Positions 11,920 through 23,790 of a DNA stretch of 64,000 nucleotides are shown piece by piece. Each line of letters opens with the position of its first letter. Position 1 is the stretch's first letter. The notes beneath the pieces are model-generated. The model ran no database searches. It was not told the DNA's origin and saw nothing but the letters and a program-made list of their open reading frames with translations. This DNA comes from Diadema setosum (lineage: Eukaryota > Echinodermata > Echinoidea > Diadematoida > Diadematidae). The position numbers and the translations under genes are program-made. The stretch covers positions 32,599,041-32,663,040 of the forward strand of contig CM067069.1 of assembly GCA_033980235.1 (NCBI GenBank), given 5' to 3'.

Positions 11920-14135
11920 TGTAGGGGGGCCGAATGGGGCGCGGGTGAGAGAGAGAGAAATATGGAGAAGGGCGAGATGATGTGAAGACGGTGTGTGTGT
12001 ATGATGGAGATGGTTATACGGCACGTGGGTTCGGGTGGGAGGTCGTGCAGTCAATGAAGACAAACACTCGACAGGAGTCCTGTGAACAGCAAGCAGAGAG
12101 GTCTCTTTTATTGACTCATAATATAGTCACAACACAATTACAGCTCCTAAAATGTACTTTAGGAGAATATGTGCACATCATCAAGTCCGCACATGTTTAA
12201 CACCAAAACAACTCATTCATTATAACACACAGATACCAAGTGAGTTATTGTCTCTATAACTATATAAATCCACAATGGGGTATCAACAATAATCTTATAA
12301 CTGATGAAAGCATCTGCCATATAATCAGCTGTATGTGACATAACTCTCTCTCTCTCTCTCTCTCTCTCTATTATTTCACTTATCATGACTGTTAAAAACC
12401 ATTTATAATACATTAAACAGACTGTAAATGGCTGGGTACAAAATGTTGTGGAACCATTTGATACAATGTAAATGTGTTGTAACAATACCTGCTTTTTAAG
12501 ACTTATGTTACAACACTGTGATGTCTATTCACACAAAGGGCTCACTCTCCACACTTCATGATAAGCAGCCAGTGTCATGTCCACTCTGTTAGTGTAATGT
12601 CAGACCCCATATAGTAGGATAAAGGCTTTTTACATGTGTGACTACCAGTCCTTGCATATACATATACAATACATATCTTATTCATCATTATTTGTGAAAA
12701 GAATAATACCTGTTTTGTTTTAGAGTCCAGCAAAGATCTGACTCAAACTATGCTATTTTGTTTGGATAATAAAAACAAATGAGACAGCAGTTCTCTCTTC
12801 ACTGATTTGAATTGCTGAACAGTTTACCACAGCCTGAATGCATCCTATTATTAACATTTCCACATAACCCTTCTATAAGATCACCTTTGCTCTTAGATAA
12901 AAGTCACGTGATATCATATGGATAGATCCTCTCTTCCACCAACCATTCCTAACATACAGATCACTTCGTCACAGTCAAATCACCTATCCCTACTCAAAAC
13001 AATTACAGTCACACATCTGATCCATATAAATCCCACTACATCAAATCTAGAATGTCAGCAAGATAAGATGGGGGTATAATAATGCTGAAAAATTACATTA
13101 TACTCAACTACTGCGGATCTTACAACTTTAGATCACAGGGTACACCAACTATGAAAAACAAATGCAAATCTACACAATGTCTCAGCATAACAAACCTTAA
13201 ATGATGGTAACGGCAGTGCAATACACCTGTATTCTTAACTCCTCCATTGTGTGTGTCAAAACTATTATGATCGATACTCAGGTAGCTTCTTAAATCTCTT
13301 GCTAGACGACACACTTACAAAATACCCTAGTCCCTAGTCAATACAGAATCTTACTCTATGATCATAGGGGAAGCAAAAGGAATAATATTCCCTCTTACAA
13401 CCTCACTGGTATTACATCATAAACCCTCAACACTGTACCTACACTGTACATCTCTGACTCTATCTCTAAACTCTTCCACCTTGGATGCATTACCAAAATG
13501 TAGTATAGGTAAATAGCTTCCATCAAAAACCATCAACTCAGCATCTTATCACACTATTATAGGCGCCCCATACTACACAGCACCATGTAATACCAGAGTA
13601 CACAGATCACGCTAAACGCCCTATACTGTTACACAGCGCTATACATAATACACTGTTCAATACCGTAATTGGTCACGTACACAAACCTACGCAGGCCTGC
13701 AGCCCTTGCATTGTACTACTGCACTACGAATACATTGTGCGCACATATACGGCAGCCGCAATTTATACGCCCGTACACACACCACACGTCCGTAGACCGA
13801 CTTAACACAGGTACGTACATACATGTTACCGTGCATTCAGTGCCACTGAACAAAACCACCATCAACCAGAGACAAATAGAATGGCTTCATGTAAATTCTG
13901 ACAAACACTCTCACCCCACATAATATGCCTGTTTGGCCCTTAAAACTCTTCATATCAATTACCAATAATGATAATACAGCACCGTAACATGTAAGCACTG
14001 AAATTCTTGAGTAATTTGTGACGTTCTCATTTTCATCAACTCACCTGTGAACAGCAAGCAGAGAGGTGCCTGCCACATGGGGGCGCCCCTCTGTTGCTGA
14101 TGTCTCTACATACTAGTAATTAGTACATCCCCACA
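11920..14135 (-). repeat. 3' LTR (left-hand copy)
   Basis: Almost identical to 18773-21012. It starts and ends with the canonical TG...CA (TGTGGGG...CCCTACA in element sense). On the minus strand an AATAAA poly(A) signal lies at 12107-12112. A (CT)n tract lies at about 12345-12369. Compared with the other LTR it lacks 'cccttgaaacac' after 12170 and a 6-bp 'tcatta' block. ORFs reported inside it occur at the same places in both LTRs and have no domains. Confidence 0.93.
12079..14067 (-). other. Intron-like interval bounded by a 24-bp direct repeat inside the LTR
   Basis: The string starting cctgtgaacagcaagc and ending gagaggt occurs at 12079-12102 and 14044-14067, and again at 18934-18957 and 20921-20944 in the other LTR. 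In element sense, the upstream copy runs into CACAG|GTGAGT, a consensus 5' splice site. The downstream copy ends TTCACAG|GACT after a pyrimidine-rich run, a plausible 3' splice site. About 1.95 kb would be removed, and splicing would leave a single copy of the 24-mer. The alternative is an old insertion with a long target duplication. Confidence 0.4.
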
Positions 14136-14150
14136 ACTCTTCCCCGCTTA
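14136..14150 (-). other. Polypurine tract
   Basis: In element sense TAAGCGGGGAAGAGT directly precedes the 3' LTR. A purine-rich run at this position primes plus-strand DNA synthesis in LTR elements. Confidence 0.6.
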
Positions 14151-14677
14151 GAGGTCATCGTCCCTGATGACCATTTATGTAAGTATATATGTACGTACAC
14201 ACACATGCACTTCATGGGATAACTATGGATGCAAAGTTACTCCACTTGTAGGCCTAAGTACCTCACATATTCAACACTTCAAGAAACAACGCTGCTCCCT
14301 CCAATAAAGGAACATTGTTAAACCAACTGAACATAAGCTAAATGCTTCAACTTTGGGCTTTCACAATAACTACATCCATCTGGTTGAATGGAGTCCCACT
14401 TTGAATAATATACCACTGTGATCCTGTCATTTGAATGCACACAAATTTGCAGTCATAAGTCCTAACCATACACTGGACTTCAGCAGCCACAACAAAATTC
14501 ATGAATATATAACAAGTGCAATAACTGCGCAATTTAAACAATAGCCAACGTAATTGTTATCCAAACTGGATAAACTTCGCAAACGAATAAAACTGCTTAG
14601 GGAGATCAACTCCTCCCAAAACATACGACTGCGCACCACGGTGAGCTCCCTGCTTCACTTCCCCGCTTAAGCTCAGA
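14151..14677 (-). other. 3' untranslated interior of the LTR element
   Basis: Between the truncated integrase and the 3' LTR no further coding domain is seen. There is no envelope-like ORF. The integrase core, which would normally occupy this side, is missing. Confidence 0.5.
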
Positions 14678-17488
14678 TCACGTGGGAAGTGTCCATTCCT
14701 TCCAAACAGGAGGCTTGCTAACAGCACAGCGCTTACACTTGGCGCACCATTGTTTCACCGACTCCTCCATCCCATGCCAGAAGAACCTGTCTCCAACCAG
14801 CCGATAGGTACGTCTGAACCCGAAATGCCCTGCCTCGTCATGAAACCGGGTGATAGCCTCCTCTTGAATGCTCTGCGGGGCAATGACCTGCAGGTGCTCT
14901 GTACCATCGTTCGGGCGGCGCCTCCTCCGCAAAAGAACACCATTCCGGATGAAGAGCCTCTTCCAGTCTCGCAGGAGAGCCAGACTTTCCGGTAAACAAC
15001 TGCCCTTCTCCTCACGCAAGGGTGGTGTACCCCTTGACACAAAGGAACGCACATGATTGACAAGTTCATCCCTCTCTTGAGCCTCCTGCAGATACTCAGC
15101 TGAGAACCCAGGCATGCACGCTTCTCCACCTAGACGTCTCTCCTCAATGGAGGTACTCAAAACAACTGGTATATCTGTTCCTTGAGAAACTAAGTCAAAC
15201 TGGGCACGGATTGTGTCACTACTCACAATCATCTGTCCTTCTCCCTCAGGAGGATCCAGACGGGATAGGGCATCGGGGGCTTGGTTCTGCTTACGGGACC
15301 CGTGTCTCTGCCTGATCAGTGGTGCACCACCAGTCTCTATGCGATGAGTGATACGCTCAGTGTAACCGAAGTCCATGTCACCATGAGAAAAGGCATCATG
15401 ATGCTTTTCAAGAAGGCCCTGTAGCTTGCCACACTGCTCCTCCCTCTGCCGGGTATGAATAGCTTGTAGTGCCTCTTGCCATACTGGCTCTGGGGTGGGC
15501 CAGAGTATCTTGTTCATGTGTTCCTGCCCGACACCTACTATCTGACCCCAAACCTCCTGCAGTACGTTCATTCCTAGTATCCCTGGCACGGAACTCTGAC
15601 CCCGCCTCATGGCCATGTCGTCTTTCAAGACCAAGACAATCCTCGCTGCGATCAGATGTCCCAAGACACTAACATCGACCTCAAAACACCCCACATATGG
15701 GATATCATCCCCACTTGCGGAGACCAAGGAGAAGGACACTGGGACGTCCTTCATCTGAATACCCACTGGTTCTAACTTTTCTCTGAAGTACGTCTCTCCT
15801 ATGGTAGTTACTTGGGAGCCGGGATCCAGGAGACAGGGCACGGTGACACCCCCAAACTCAACGTCAACCGAATAGCACTCTCCAATGGCCCTGGACACAA
15901 ACCCGTCATCTCCTTTAGTACCGTTGGGGACCACCTCTACCTCTGACATACGTCCGACTGGGGCACCTGATCCATGTGGTCCTGCGGAGGGACTCCCTTG
16001 TCTGGTGGCTCCACCACCTGTACGATCTGGTGGACTCACATTCTTCTGGGAATTTGGGGTATGGGATGCCTGGGGGGCTTCCTGTCTACTGGAATCAGGT
16101 CGATGTCTAGGCATGTCTTGCCTTTGTGAACTTCCCCTCTGCTCTGCAAAATCAGGATGATCCCGATGCCCATCTGGTCCTCCCTGGAGGTATGTCATTC
16201 CTGTTCTCGGGGGAGAATCCTGGCCTCTACTGTCTCTGCCATCGGTCCAATGAGGATTGGGAGAGTAATTCCTGTTCCTGTACAACTCGTTGAAATGAGG
16301 CGCACCAGGCTGTGGAAATCCACGCTGCCAACTCTGCTCAGCAGGTCGAAACTGTGTTCTACCATAGTCTCTACTGGGACAGTCTCTCGCAAAGTGTCCA
16401 AAATTCCCACTTGAAAAGCAGGCACCTCTCTGCCGACTCACACGAGGGTTCCACGTTCGCGCAGCTGGTGGTGCCGAGGGGGCCGTAGGCATCGCATCTC
16501 GGACGGCTTGTACTATCTTGTCACCCATCTTCTGAATTGTCAAGAGGACGTCTGATGGTTGAGCTGGGTGTTCCCCCTGCCGAGCCCGCACAGCAGCCTG
16601 GCGTGCACCCTCGTGGCCTTGTGTGCGACACTCCTCTTGCCCTGACCTACGGATGGCAAACTCACGTAAGACCCTGAAGTTTGTGTTACCATCCCGCTCA
16701 TACCGATCCCTGCAAGCACTTCGCAGGACAGGGTCCTCTCATCCTTCAATGAACTGTTCGACTAGGATCCCGTTGGGGTCAGCGTACAGCTTGGCTTCAC
16801 GACCACACAAATTGTTGAATCTCCGTTCTAGATCTACCGCAAAATCACGAAGTGGTTCCCCTCTCCTCTGCTTTCGCTCCAGAAAAAGCCGCTGCAGCTC
16901 ACCCAGATTTTGCACACCTGCATATGAATCTCTCAGAAATTGCAATATTTCCTCCGCTTGCTTCCCCTCTTTGATCAGGGCCCTCACCTCCATCTTTGGC
17001 ACTCCTCGAATGTAGTCTAGCAAGTAGGAAGCCTGTTCCTCCTCCGGTACCCCATAGCGGGAAAAGGCTGACTTCATGCCGGAAACAAACTCCTCTACAT
17101 CTCCTGCTTTTCCATCGAACACCGGCATTTTCCTCTCGGGGGCCATTACCAATTTGGGGGGCCTCATCGTCAGTTCCCTGATCTGCGTCTTCAGGTCCGA
17201 CAGCTCCTGGTTCACGTCATTTTGATCTGCCGCTGGAGTGGAGGGCGAGTACACCACCCTGTCGTCCCAGCCATCAGGTGGCGGCCGGATATGTCCCTGT
17301 ATGGCAACTGTCCTTCTCTTTCTTCCATCCTCTGCCATGTAGACCAGGCCATTTGCACGAGGATGTACCGCTTGTAGCACTTCCAGCAAGAGATGACCTT
17401 CCTTCTCCAAAGGATATTCTGTGACATCCCCTGGGCCATCCTCAATCTGTAAAAATAACATCTTTGCCATATCCTGAATATATATCAA
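14678..17488 (-). pseudogene. gag-pol: Defective gag-pol polyprotein (RT and RNase H deleted)
   Basis: One minus-strand frame of 937 codons, broken by a single in-frame TGA at 16739-16741. Before the stop lies a retrotransposon gag domain (MPVFDGKAGDVEEF..., RFNNLCGRE) of about 249 residues. After it come a zinc knuckle CFSSGNFGHFARDC (about 16380-16425), in which the second Cys of CCHC is Ser, and an aspartic protease-like stretch LLDPGSQVTTIG (about 15800-15835), where the usual D-S/T-G is DPG. The frame then jumps from the segment just before RT (ITHRIETGG...LIRQRHGSR) to QAPDALSRL, normally the end of RNase H, with the join near 15290. The last part is an integrase HHCC zinc domain (FHDEAGH...CAKCKRC) that stops before the catalytic core. 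The protein can neither reverse-transcribe nor integrate. If mobile, it relies on a partner element. Confidence 0.85.
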
Positions 17489-18752
17489 TGTATCACAATT
17501 ATCCCAAGCCAGACAGCTTCCGCTTAAACCATATGCTCACAAGTTAAAACAATGCAAGCAATATGTCTCAAATATCCACTCACATTGCAGGGAAAAACTA
17601 CTAAGGCATCAGTGTGTATTAAGGAATACACCCAAAAACAATATTGAAGTCAGCATATACAAGTAAATGCCAAATATCTCTGAAATACAACTAAAGTTCC
17701 CAAAAGATTATACAGTCCTATCTGAGAAGGATCAGTAATAAAGGAAACCAGCTCTATAACCAAATCCTAATGAGTGGTGTCCAACATTAACACTCCACTG
17801 AATGGAAAGGACACTTTGAATACACCTCGAAAAAGATGTTCCAATACACTTATATCGCTGGTTGCATTTAAATACAGGCACAAATACCCACATCAAAGCA
17901 GCACAACACTACTTCATGGCCTACTGCAGTAATACACAATGTATTAAAAATAGCAAACCTGCCCAAAATATGACAGGTCTAACTTCAATAGCCCTTCACA
18001 GTATAATCACTACAGTCAGTCCCACATTCATAAAAATCCCCTGTGTATACTCGCAGTGTCTGCAATACGCTGTACACTCCGTATCAATACCGTACCAAAT
18101 AGTTTAAATCTCAGGACTGACACTTTAAAACTGAGTCCATCAACCAATTACCTATTTACCCTTGCCCTTAAATCCGATAATAACTCTATCCACACATGAT
18201 AGGGCAAAACTCTGTAAATCACACAAAAACGTCTACTACCTCAGCAGGTTACATCAACCTCAAATCGCATCATGTCCTTTCTCCATGAAAGGTGGTAAAA
18301 ACTACCTAAACAGGTTATATCTACCAGTCCAAACAGGGATGATATCAATTACATCATCCCTTCTAGTATCTTATAATGTCGGACTGCACCAGTTCAAATT
18401 CACATCCGTCTACTCGAAATTGCCTGTCTGCCGCTACTTCATCCACTGCAGCTGAACTTCGAGTCCTCTACATCGCCACCTCGTCATCCGCAAACAGTCC
18501 TGCAGCTACCTGGAACCATCTCCTGTCCATCTCTGGATCCCTTTCACCACCAGTTCTTCCTGTCTACCCGTCCTAGACGCCCAGGAGCACATCACCACCC
18601 AATCTTCAGAAAGGACCCCACTGGAACTCGATCCCCCTTTATGTCCTATACTTCCCGCTGCATCTTTCACTAAGCCGTCTAGGAGCATCCATGCCGCATT
18701 AACTCAGCCCAAGTCCTCTCAGTAGTGACTTTCAACTATGCTGTATCCTCCC
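17489..18752 (-). other. 5' leader of the LTR element
   Basis: About 1.26 kb between the primer site and the gag start. It contains no domain-bearing ORF. A leader of this length probably includes packaging and dimerisation signals, but none is identifiable by eye. Confidence 0.5.
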
Positions 18753-18770
18753 ATCCCATCCTCGTCGCCA
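18753..18770 (-). other. Primer binding site, tRNA-Ser
   Basis: The plus strand reads ATCCCATCCTCGTCGCCA. This equals, as I recall it, the 3' end plus CCA of animal tRNA-Ser(GCU) over 18 nt. It lies 2 nt from the 5' LTR, the expected place for minus-strand priming. Confidence 0.8.
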
Positions 18771-18772
18771 GT

Positions 18773-21012
18773 TGTAGGGGGGCCGAATGGGGCGCGGGTG
18801 AGAGAGAGAGAGAAATATGGAGAAGGGCGAGATGATGTGAAGACGGTGTGTGTGTATGATGGAGATGGTTATACGGCACGTGGGTTCGGGTGGGAGGTCG
18901 TGCAGTCAATGAAGACAAACACTCGACAGGAGTCCTGTGAACAGCAAGCAGAGAGGTCTCTTTTATTGACTCATAATATAGTCACAACACAATTACAGCT
19001 CCTAAAATGTACTTTAGGAGAACCCTTGAAACACTATATGTGCACATCATCAAGTCCGCACATGTTTAACACCAAAACAACTCATTCATTATCATTATAA
19101 CACACAGATACCAAGTGAGTTATTGTCTCTATAACTACATAAATCCACAATGGGGTATCAACAATAATCTTATAACTGATGAAAGCATCTGCCATATAAT
19201 CAGCTGTATGTGACATAACTCTCTCTCTCTCTCTCTCTCTCTCTATTATTTCACTTATCATGACTGTTAAAAACCATTTATAATACATTAAACAGACTGT
19301 AAATGGCTGGGTACAAAATGTTGTGGAACCATTTGATACAATGTAAATGTGTTGTAACAATACCTGCTTTTTAAGACTTATGTTACAACACTGTGATGTC
19401 TATTCACACAAAGGGCTCACTCTCCACACTTCATGATAAGCAGCCAGTATCATGTCCACTCTGTTAGTGTAATGTCAGACCCCATATAGTAGGATAAAGG
19501 CTTTTTACATGTGTGACTACCAGTCCTTGCATATACATATACAATACATACCTTATTCATCATTATTTGTGAAAAGAATAATACCTGTTTTGTTTTAGAG
19601 TCCAGCAAAGATCTGACTCAAACTATGCTATTTTGTTTGGATAATAAAAACAAATGAGACAGCAGTTCTCTCTTCACTGATTTGAATTGCTGAACAGTTT
19701 ACCACAGCCTGAATGCATCCTATTATTAACATTTCCACATAACCCTTCTATAAGATCACCTTTGCTCTTAGATAAAAGTCACGTGATATCATATGGATAG
19801 ATCCTCTCTTCCACCAACCATTCCTAACATCTACAGATCACTTCATCACAGTCAAATCACCTATCCCTACTCAAAACAATTACAGTCACACATCTGATCC
19901 ATATAAATCCCACTACATCAAATCTAGAATGTCAGCAAGATAAGATGGGGGTATAATAACGCTGAAAAATTACATTATACTCAACTACTGCGGATCTTAC
20001 AACTTTAGATCACAGGGTACACCAACTATGAAAAACAAATGCAAATCTACACAATGTCTCAGCATAACAAACCTTAAATGATGGTAACGGCAGTGCAATA
20101 CACCTGTATTCTTAACTCCTCCATTGTGTGTGTCAAAACTATTATGATCGATACTCAGGTAGCTTCTTAAATCTCTTGCTAGACGACACACTTACAAAAT
20201 ACCCTAGTCCCTAGTCAATACAGAATCTTACTCTATGATCATAGGGGAAGCAAAAGGAATAATATTCCCTCTTACAACCTCACTGGTATTACATCATAAA
20301 CCCTCAACACTGTACCTACACTGTACATCTCTGACTCTATCTCTAAACTCTTCCACCTTGGATGCATTACCAAAATGTAGTATAGGTAAATAGCTTCCAT
20401 CAAAAACCATCAACTCAGCATCTTATCACACTATTATAGGCGCCCCATACTACACAGCACCATGTAATACCAGAGTACACAGATCACGCTAAACGCCCTA
20501 TACTGTTACACAGCGCTATACATAATACACTGTTCAATACCGTAATTGGTCACGTACACAAACCTACGCAGGCCTGCAGCCCTTGCATTGTACTACTGCA
20601 CTACGAATACATTGTGCGCACATATACGGCAGCCGCAATTTATACGCCCGTACACACACCACACGTCCGTAGACCGACTTAACACAGGTACGTACATACA
20701 TGTTACCGTGCATTCAGTGCCACTGAACAAAACCACCATCAACCAGAGACAAATAGAATGGCTTCATGTAAATTCTGACAAACACTCTCACCCCACATAA
20801 TATGCCTGTTTGGCCCTTAAAACTCTTCATATCAATTACCAATAATGATAATACAGCACCGTAACATGTAAGCACTGAAATTCTTGAGTAATTTGTGACG
20901 TTCTCATTTTCATCAACTCACCTGTGAACAGCAAGCAGAGAGGTGCCTGCCACATGGGGGCGCCCCTCTGTTGCTGATGTCTCTAAATACTAGTAATTAG
21001 TACATCCCCACA
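18773..21012 (-). repeat. 5' LTR (right-hand copy)
   Basis: Nearly identical partner of 11920-14135, slightly longer because of small indels (extra GA, extra 'cccttgaaacac', extra 'tcatta', extra 'ct' in 'aacatctacag'). In element sense it begins TGTGGGGATG and ends CCCCCCTACA next to the primer site. It carries the same poly(A) signal, CT tract and 24-bp direct repeats (18934-18957, 20921-20944). Confidence 0.93.
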
Positions 21013-21397
21013 AAAAGAAAAATAATTTTGAAATTCCAGTAATATATGTTGAGATTAATACAAATATTGGCGTAAAATACGTATGTTATATTGCTAAATG
21101 CAATGTACCTGTTTGCAATAAGACTACAAGATTAGAGATCGATCGACTTTTTTCGATCCCTCAAATTGCCTGCTGGACGCGATCTCATCGACCAATCAGG
21201 ATGCTCGAAATGAATGGGCGGGTGGGGGTGGGGCCAATTTTTTCCGAAATATTTCGGGGAGACTTGGCAAACCAGACTGGACTGTTTTGGAGGTCGAGAT
21301 GCGTGCGTGCGTGGCAAATAATACCCGAGCGTACGGTGGGGCATACGCGTGCGTAGCGGTGTGTGCGCGCGGTAAATGATCGCACAAAACAGTCCAG
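21013..21397. other. Interval right of the LTR element
   Basis: No gene recognised. A GC-rich stretch with alternating 'gcgtgcgtgcg' and 'gtgtgcgcgcg' (about 21300-21375) stands out from the AT-rich surroundings. Confidence 0.4.
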
Positions 21398-21592
21398 GGT
21401 CCCGTTGCATAAAACTTTTTTCGCAACCTTAAAAAATTCAGGTTGGGATTTGCCCAACCTGAATTTTTTAAGGTTGCTAATCTAAGAATGTAAAATCATT
21501 TGCATAAAAACTCTGGTTGGGAGCTTCCAACCGGAATTTTGTGATGTCAACCGGAAAAAAAAAATCCGGTTGGAGTTTTATGCAACGGGCCC
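21398..21592. mobile_element. Palindromic MITE with GGGxCCCGTTGCATAAAAC ends
   Basis: The left end reads GGGTCCCGTTGCATAAAAC; the right end, reverse-complemented, reads GGGGCCCGTTGCATAAAAC. Inside are two more inverted repeats: a perfect 25-bp pair at 21423-21447 and 21453-21477 with a 5-nt loop, and AACCGGA/TCCGGTT pairs near 21529-21572. The whole 195 bp can fold. Such ends recall PIF/Harbinger- or ISL2EU-like MITEs. I see no convincing target duplication. Confidence 0.6.
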
Positions 21593-21779
21593 CAGGCAGT
21601 GGACTATCAACCTAAGTGAATTATGGCTTCTTTTAATTTTAGGGCAGCAAGCTATGGCGACGGTGTAACAAATTGAAACCACATTGTTGTCTTGAATTTA
21701 CTAATGCACGGAGGTGATCGTTTATGGAAACTTCTCTCTTGACCACAGGCCTTCAAAATCTTACGGTGAGTAAATCTCG

Positions 21780-21965
21780 TATCATCCCGATAGTCTAGTG
21801 GGATTTGGGGAAAATATGACTGTCAGAGGCATTTTTTAGTAAAAGTTGGGAACCGGTCTATTTTGTATAATTCAAGTACGCTGAATCCAAAAATTCCGGT
21901 TCCCAAGCGGAATTTTGAGTCTAAGAGCATCTAATTTGCATAAACAAAATGGCCGCCAATCCATT
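21780..21965 (-). repeat. Dispersed repeat, copy related to 43980-44180
   Basis: Read in reverse, this shares 'tatgcaaattag', 'cttgggaaccgga', 'ttcagc', 'cctctgaca' and 'atcccactaga' in the same order with 43980-44180. It is the same repeat family in opposite orientation. Confidence 0.65.
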
Positions 21966-22836
21966 GCTTTTTAAGGTGTTTCGATAGTCTAATTTTCATA
22001 AAATCTCCATAGACATGCAGAAATAGTAATAATTTCAGAAATTCACAACTATCACTTATATATACAAATTAAGAAGTGACATGTGCAAATTAGGAGTAGC
22101 CGCTGATACAGCAATGCATTACCGCATATGCAAATGTATAATAGTTATACCTACTTGTTCACTTCTGTTTTTAATAATTTTAACAAGTTATCGGGCAAAC
22201 AAAAAGTACATGGTGTCGTCAGAGTCCAATCAAAATAAGTCCTGCAATCAATCAAATCAAACGAATTGAAAAACACTTATGCAAATATCTATGAAAATTG
22301 GTATACGCGAGGATACAACACTGGCAGGGTGTCACATTGAAAATGCATTTCCAGGTTGTTTCATGTACATCACGTATCGGTCATTCAACTAGACAAACAT
22401 GTTTACGCGTAGTGATGACGAGACAAAGAGTGCGAGTGAGTGAGCGAGAGAGAAAGCGAGAGTGAGAGAGAGACAGTGCTAGGACAGGTGTAAATGTTTT
22501 GCAAGTCGCGCCATCGATGACAGAGAGGAGTTCATTTATTTTTGCATGTCAATTAATGTAGAAAGAAAAGACAGGAAATAGCTCCAGTTCCGGGAGAGTG
22601 CTGTATAGGTGTTTTCGTTCAAGTCCTTTTAGTTGTACCAAATATTCCAAATGCCTCGAAAAGGAGTATCGTAGTCGAGTAGCAATTTAACAGAAGAGTT
22701 GGATCCTTTCGGGGCAGACACCATTTTGATTTCACCGAGAGAACATTGAGTTAGCTCCGTGATGGCAGGAAACCAACCTGCCACACCCAGGCGCCAGTTG
22801 GCCAACGGCGTAAATCCGTACTGAGGAGTGGGGGGG
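21966..22836. other. Non-coding interval
   Basis: No gene recognised. A GA-rich simple stretch (about 22425-22476, gagagag/gcgagag) lies within. No terminal inverted repeat was found here. Confidence 0.4.
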
Positions 22837-23185
22837 ATGACTGGCGATAGTCACCATCACCACGATTACAAGCCCATAACCGGACCGGCGCATCCCTGGG
22901 GGGGGGGGGGGGGAAGCTTGCCCCCCCCCCCCCCACACACACACACACTTTACAGGGATCAAATGTCCCACTCTTTTCCATGCAAAGTGGGAGGGAAGTG
23001 ACAGCAAAAATATGACGACTTTTTGTTCTTGTTTTTGTTTTTTTGTTTTTCCTTGTCAGTCAGACCTTAAAAGTATGAAGACTTTTTTGTTGTTGTTTCT
23101 CTTGTCTTTTGATGTTCTTTCTTCTTGACTGACAGGCGATTTTTGCCCCCCCCCCCCTTTCACAAACGTAGCGCAGCCCTGAATA
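22837..23185. repeat. G/C homopolymer tracts and possible element end
   Basis: A run of about 16 G (22900-22915) is followed by 14 C and (CA)n. A C run at 23146-23157 precedes 'cacaaacgtagcgcagccctg' (about 23160-23181). Read in reverse, this is CAGGGCTGCGCTACG, the style of a DNA-transposon terminus. No matching left end is visible, so it is at best a truncated copy. Confidence 0.35.
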
Positions 23186-23384
23186 ATACCCAAATAAATT
23201 CAATAAAATGCTAATAAGGATATCAATTTCTTGAATAACGTAGTAGATAGTTTCCTGTAGCTATTAATAAATTGTATTCTTCAATTTTCTTGATTTAAGT
23301 CAGTAAAGCAATCATCACAGAGGCATCGTTCGGTTTTAATGATGGGGGTAGGGGAAGGACTTTGAGTTTGAATATCTGTGTGAG

Positions 23385-23790
23385 GGAGCGGAGCGGCCTA
23401 GCGGGGGGAGGGTGTGGGAGGGGAGTATCCCCCTCCCACACGAGGAAGATTTGGCATTTTCAGACCTCAAATTCAGCGATCTGGTGCACACTTTTGGTGA
23501 AATTTGGGATTTTTTCCTATAAAAAACAAGTAAGAAAAAGAAATATTCATAGATAATTGAATGACTACATCGTGGTATTTCAGCTCTTGCTCCGCCTGTG
23601 CGACATCACTGTGAAGGCCTAAATAGTGGGGCCTATCACCGGCGTAGCCAGGATTTGATCTTAGGGGGAGCGATTAGATGCGAAGGAGCGATGCGAGCGA
23701 GGGGGAGGGTGTGGGAGGGGGTTTCCCCCTCCCACAGTGAGAACTTTTTGCATATTGATGTTGTAAATGGTGAAATTTGATTGATTTTCT
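23385..23790. repeat. Two related hairpin-bearing segments (hAT-like ends)
   Basis: Both 23395-23530 and 23685-23790 contain 'ggagggtgtgggagggg' followed by its complement 'ccccctcccaca', a 12-bp GC-rich stem with a very short loop, then diverged 'gtgaaatttg' text. At 23639 the string CCGGCGTAGCCAGGATTT looks like a transposon terminus. I find no partner end, so the element is truncated or interrupted. Confidence 0.4.

Larger units (their letters stand above)
11920..21012 (-). mobile_element. Ty3/gypsy-type LTR retrotransposon, internally deleted
   Basis: Two direct repeats of about 2.2 kb (11920-14135 and 18773-21012), each beginning TGTAGGGG and ending CCCCACA on the plus strand, bound a 4.6-kb interior. 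Coding sense is minus, so the 5' LTR is the right-hand copy. A primer site complementary to tRNA-Ser lies 2 nt from the 5' LTR, and a purine tract abuts the 3' LTR. The interior has gag and parts of pol but no reverse transcriptase. The flanks are A-rich (aaaaa to the left, aaaag to the right), so a 4-bp target duplication is possible but not distinctive. The LTRs differ by about half a dozen substitutions and a few indels by eye, indicating a recent insertion. The serine-tRNA primer is known for Mag-lineage elements; that placement is an inference. Confidence 0.9.

Noticed and set aside
12213..13923. ORFs inside the left LTR, repeated at 19082-20800
   Set aside because: They occur twice only because the LTR is duplicated, have no domains, and one crosses a CT microsatellite.
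14750..17181. Plus-strand ORFs opposite gag-pol
   Set aside because: Antisense shadows of the defective polyprotein. The minus strand carries the zinc-knuckle, protease and integrase motifs.
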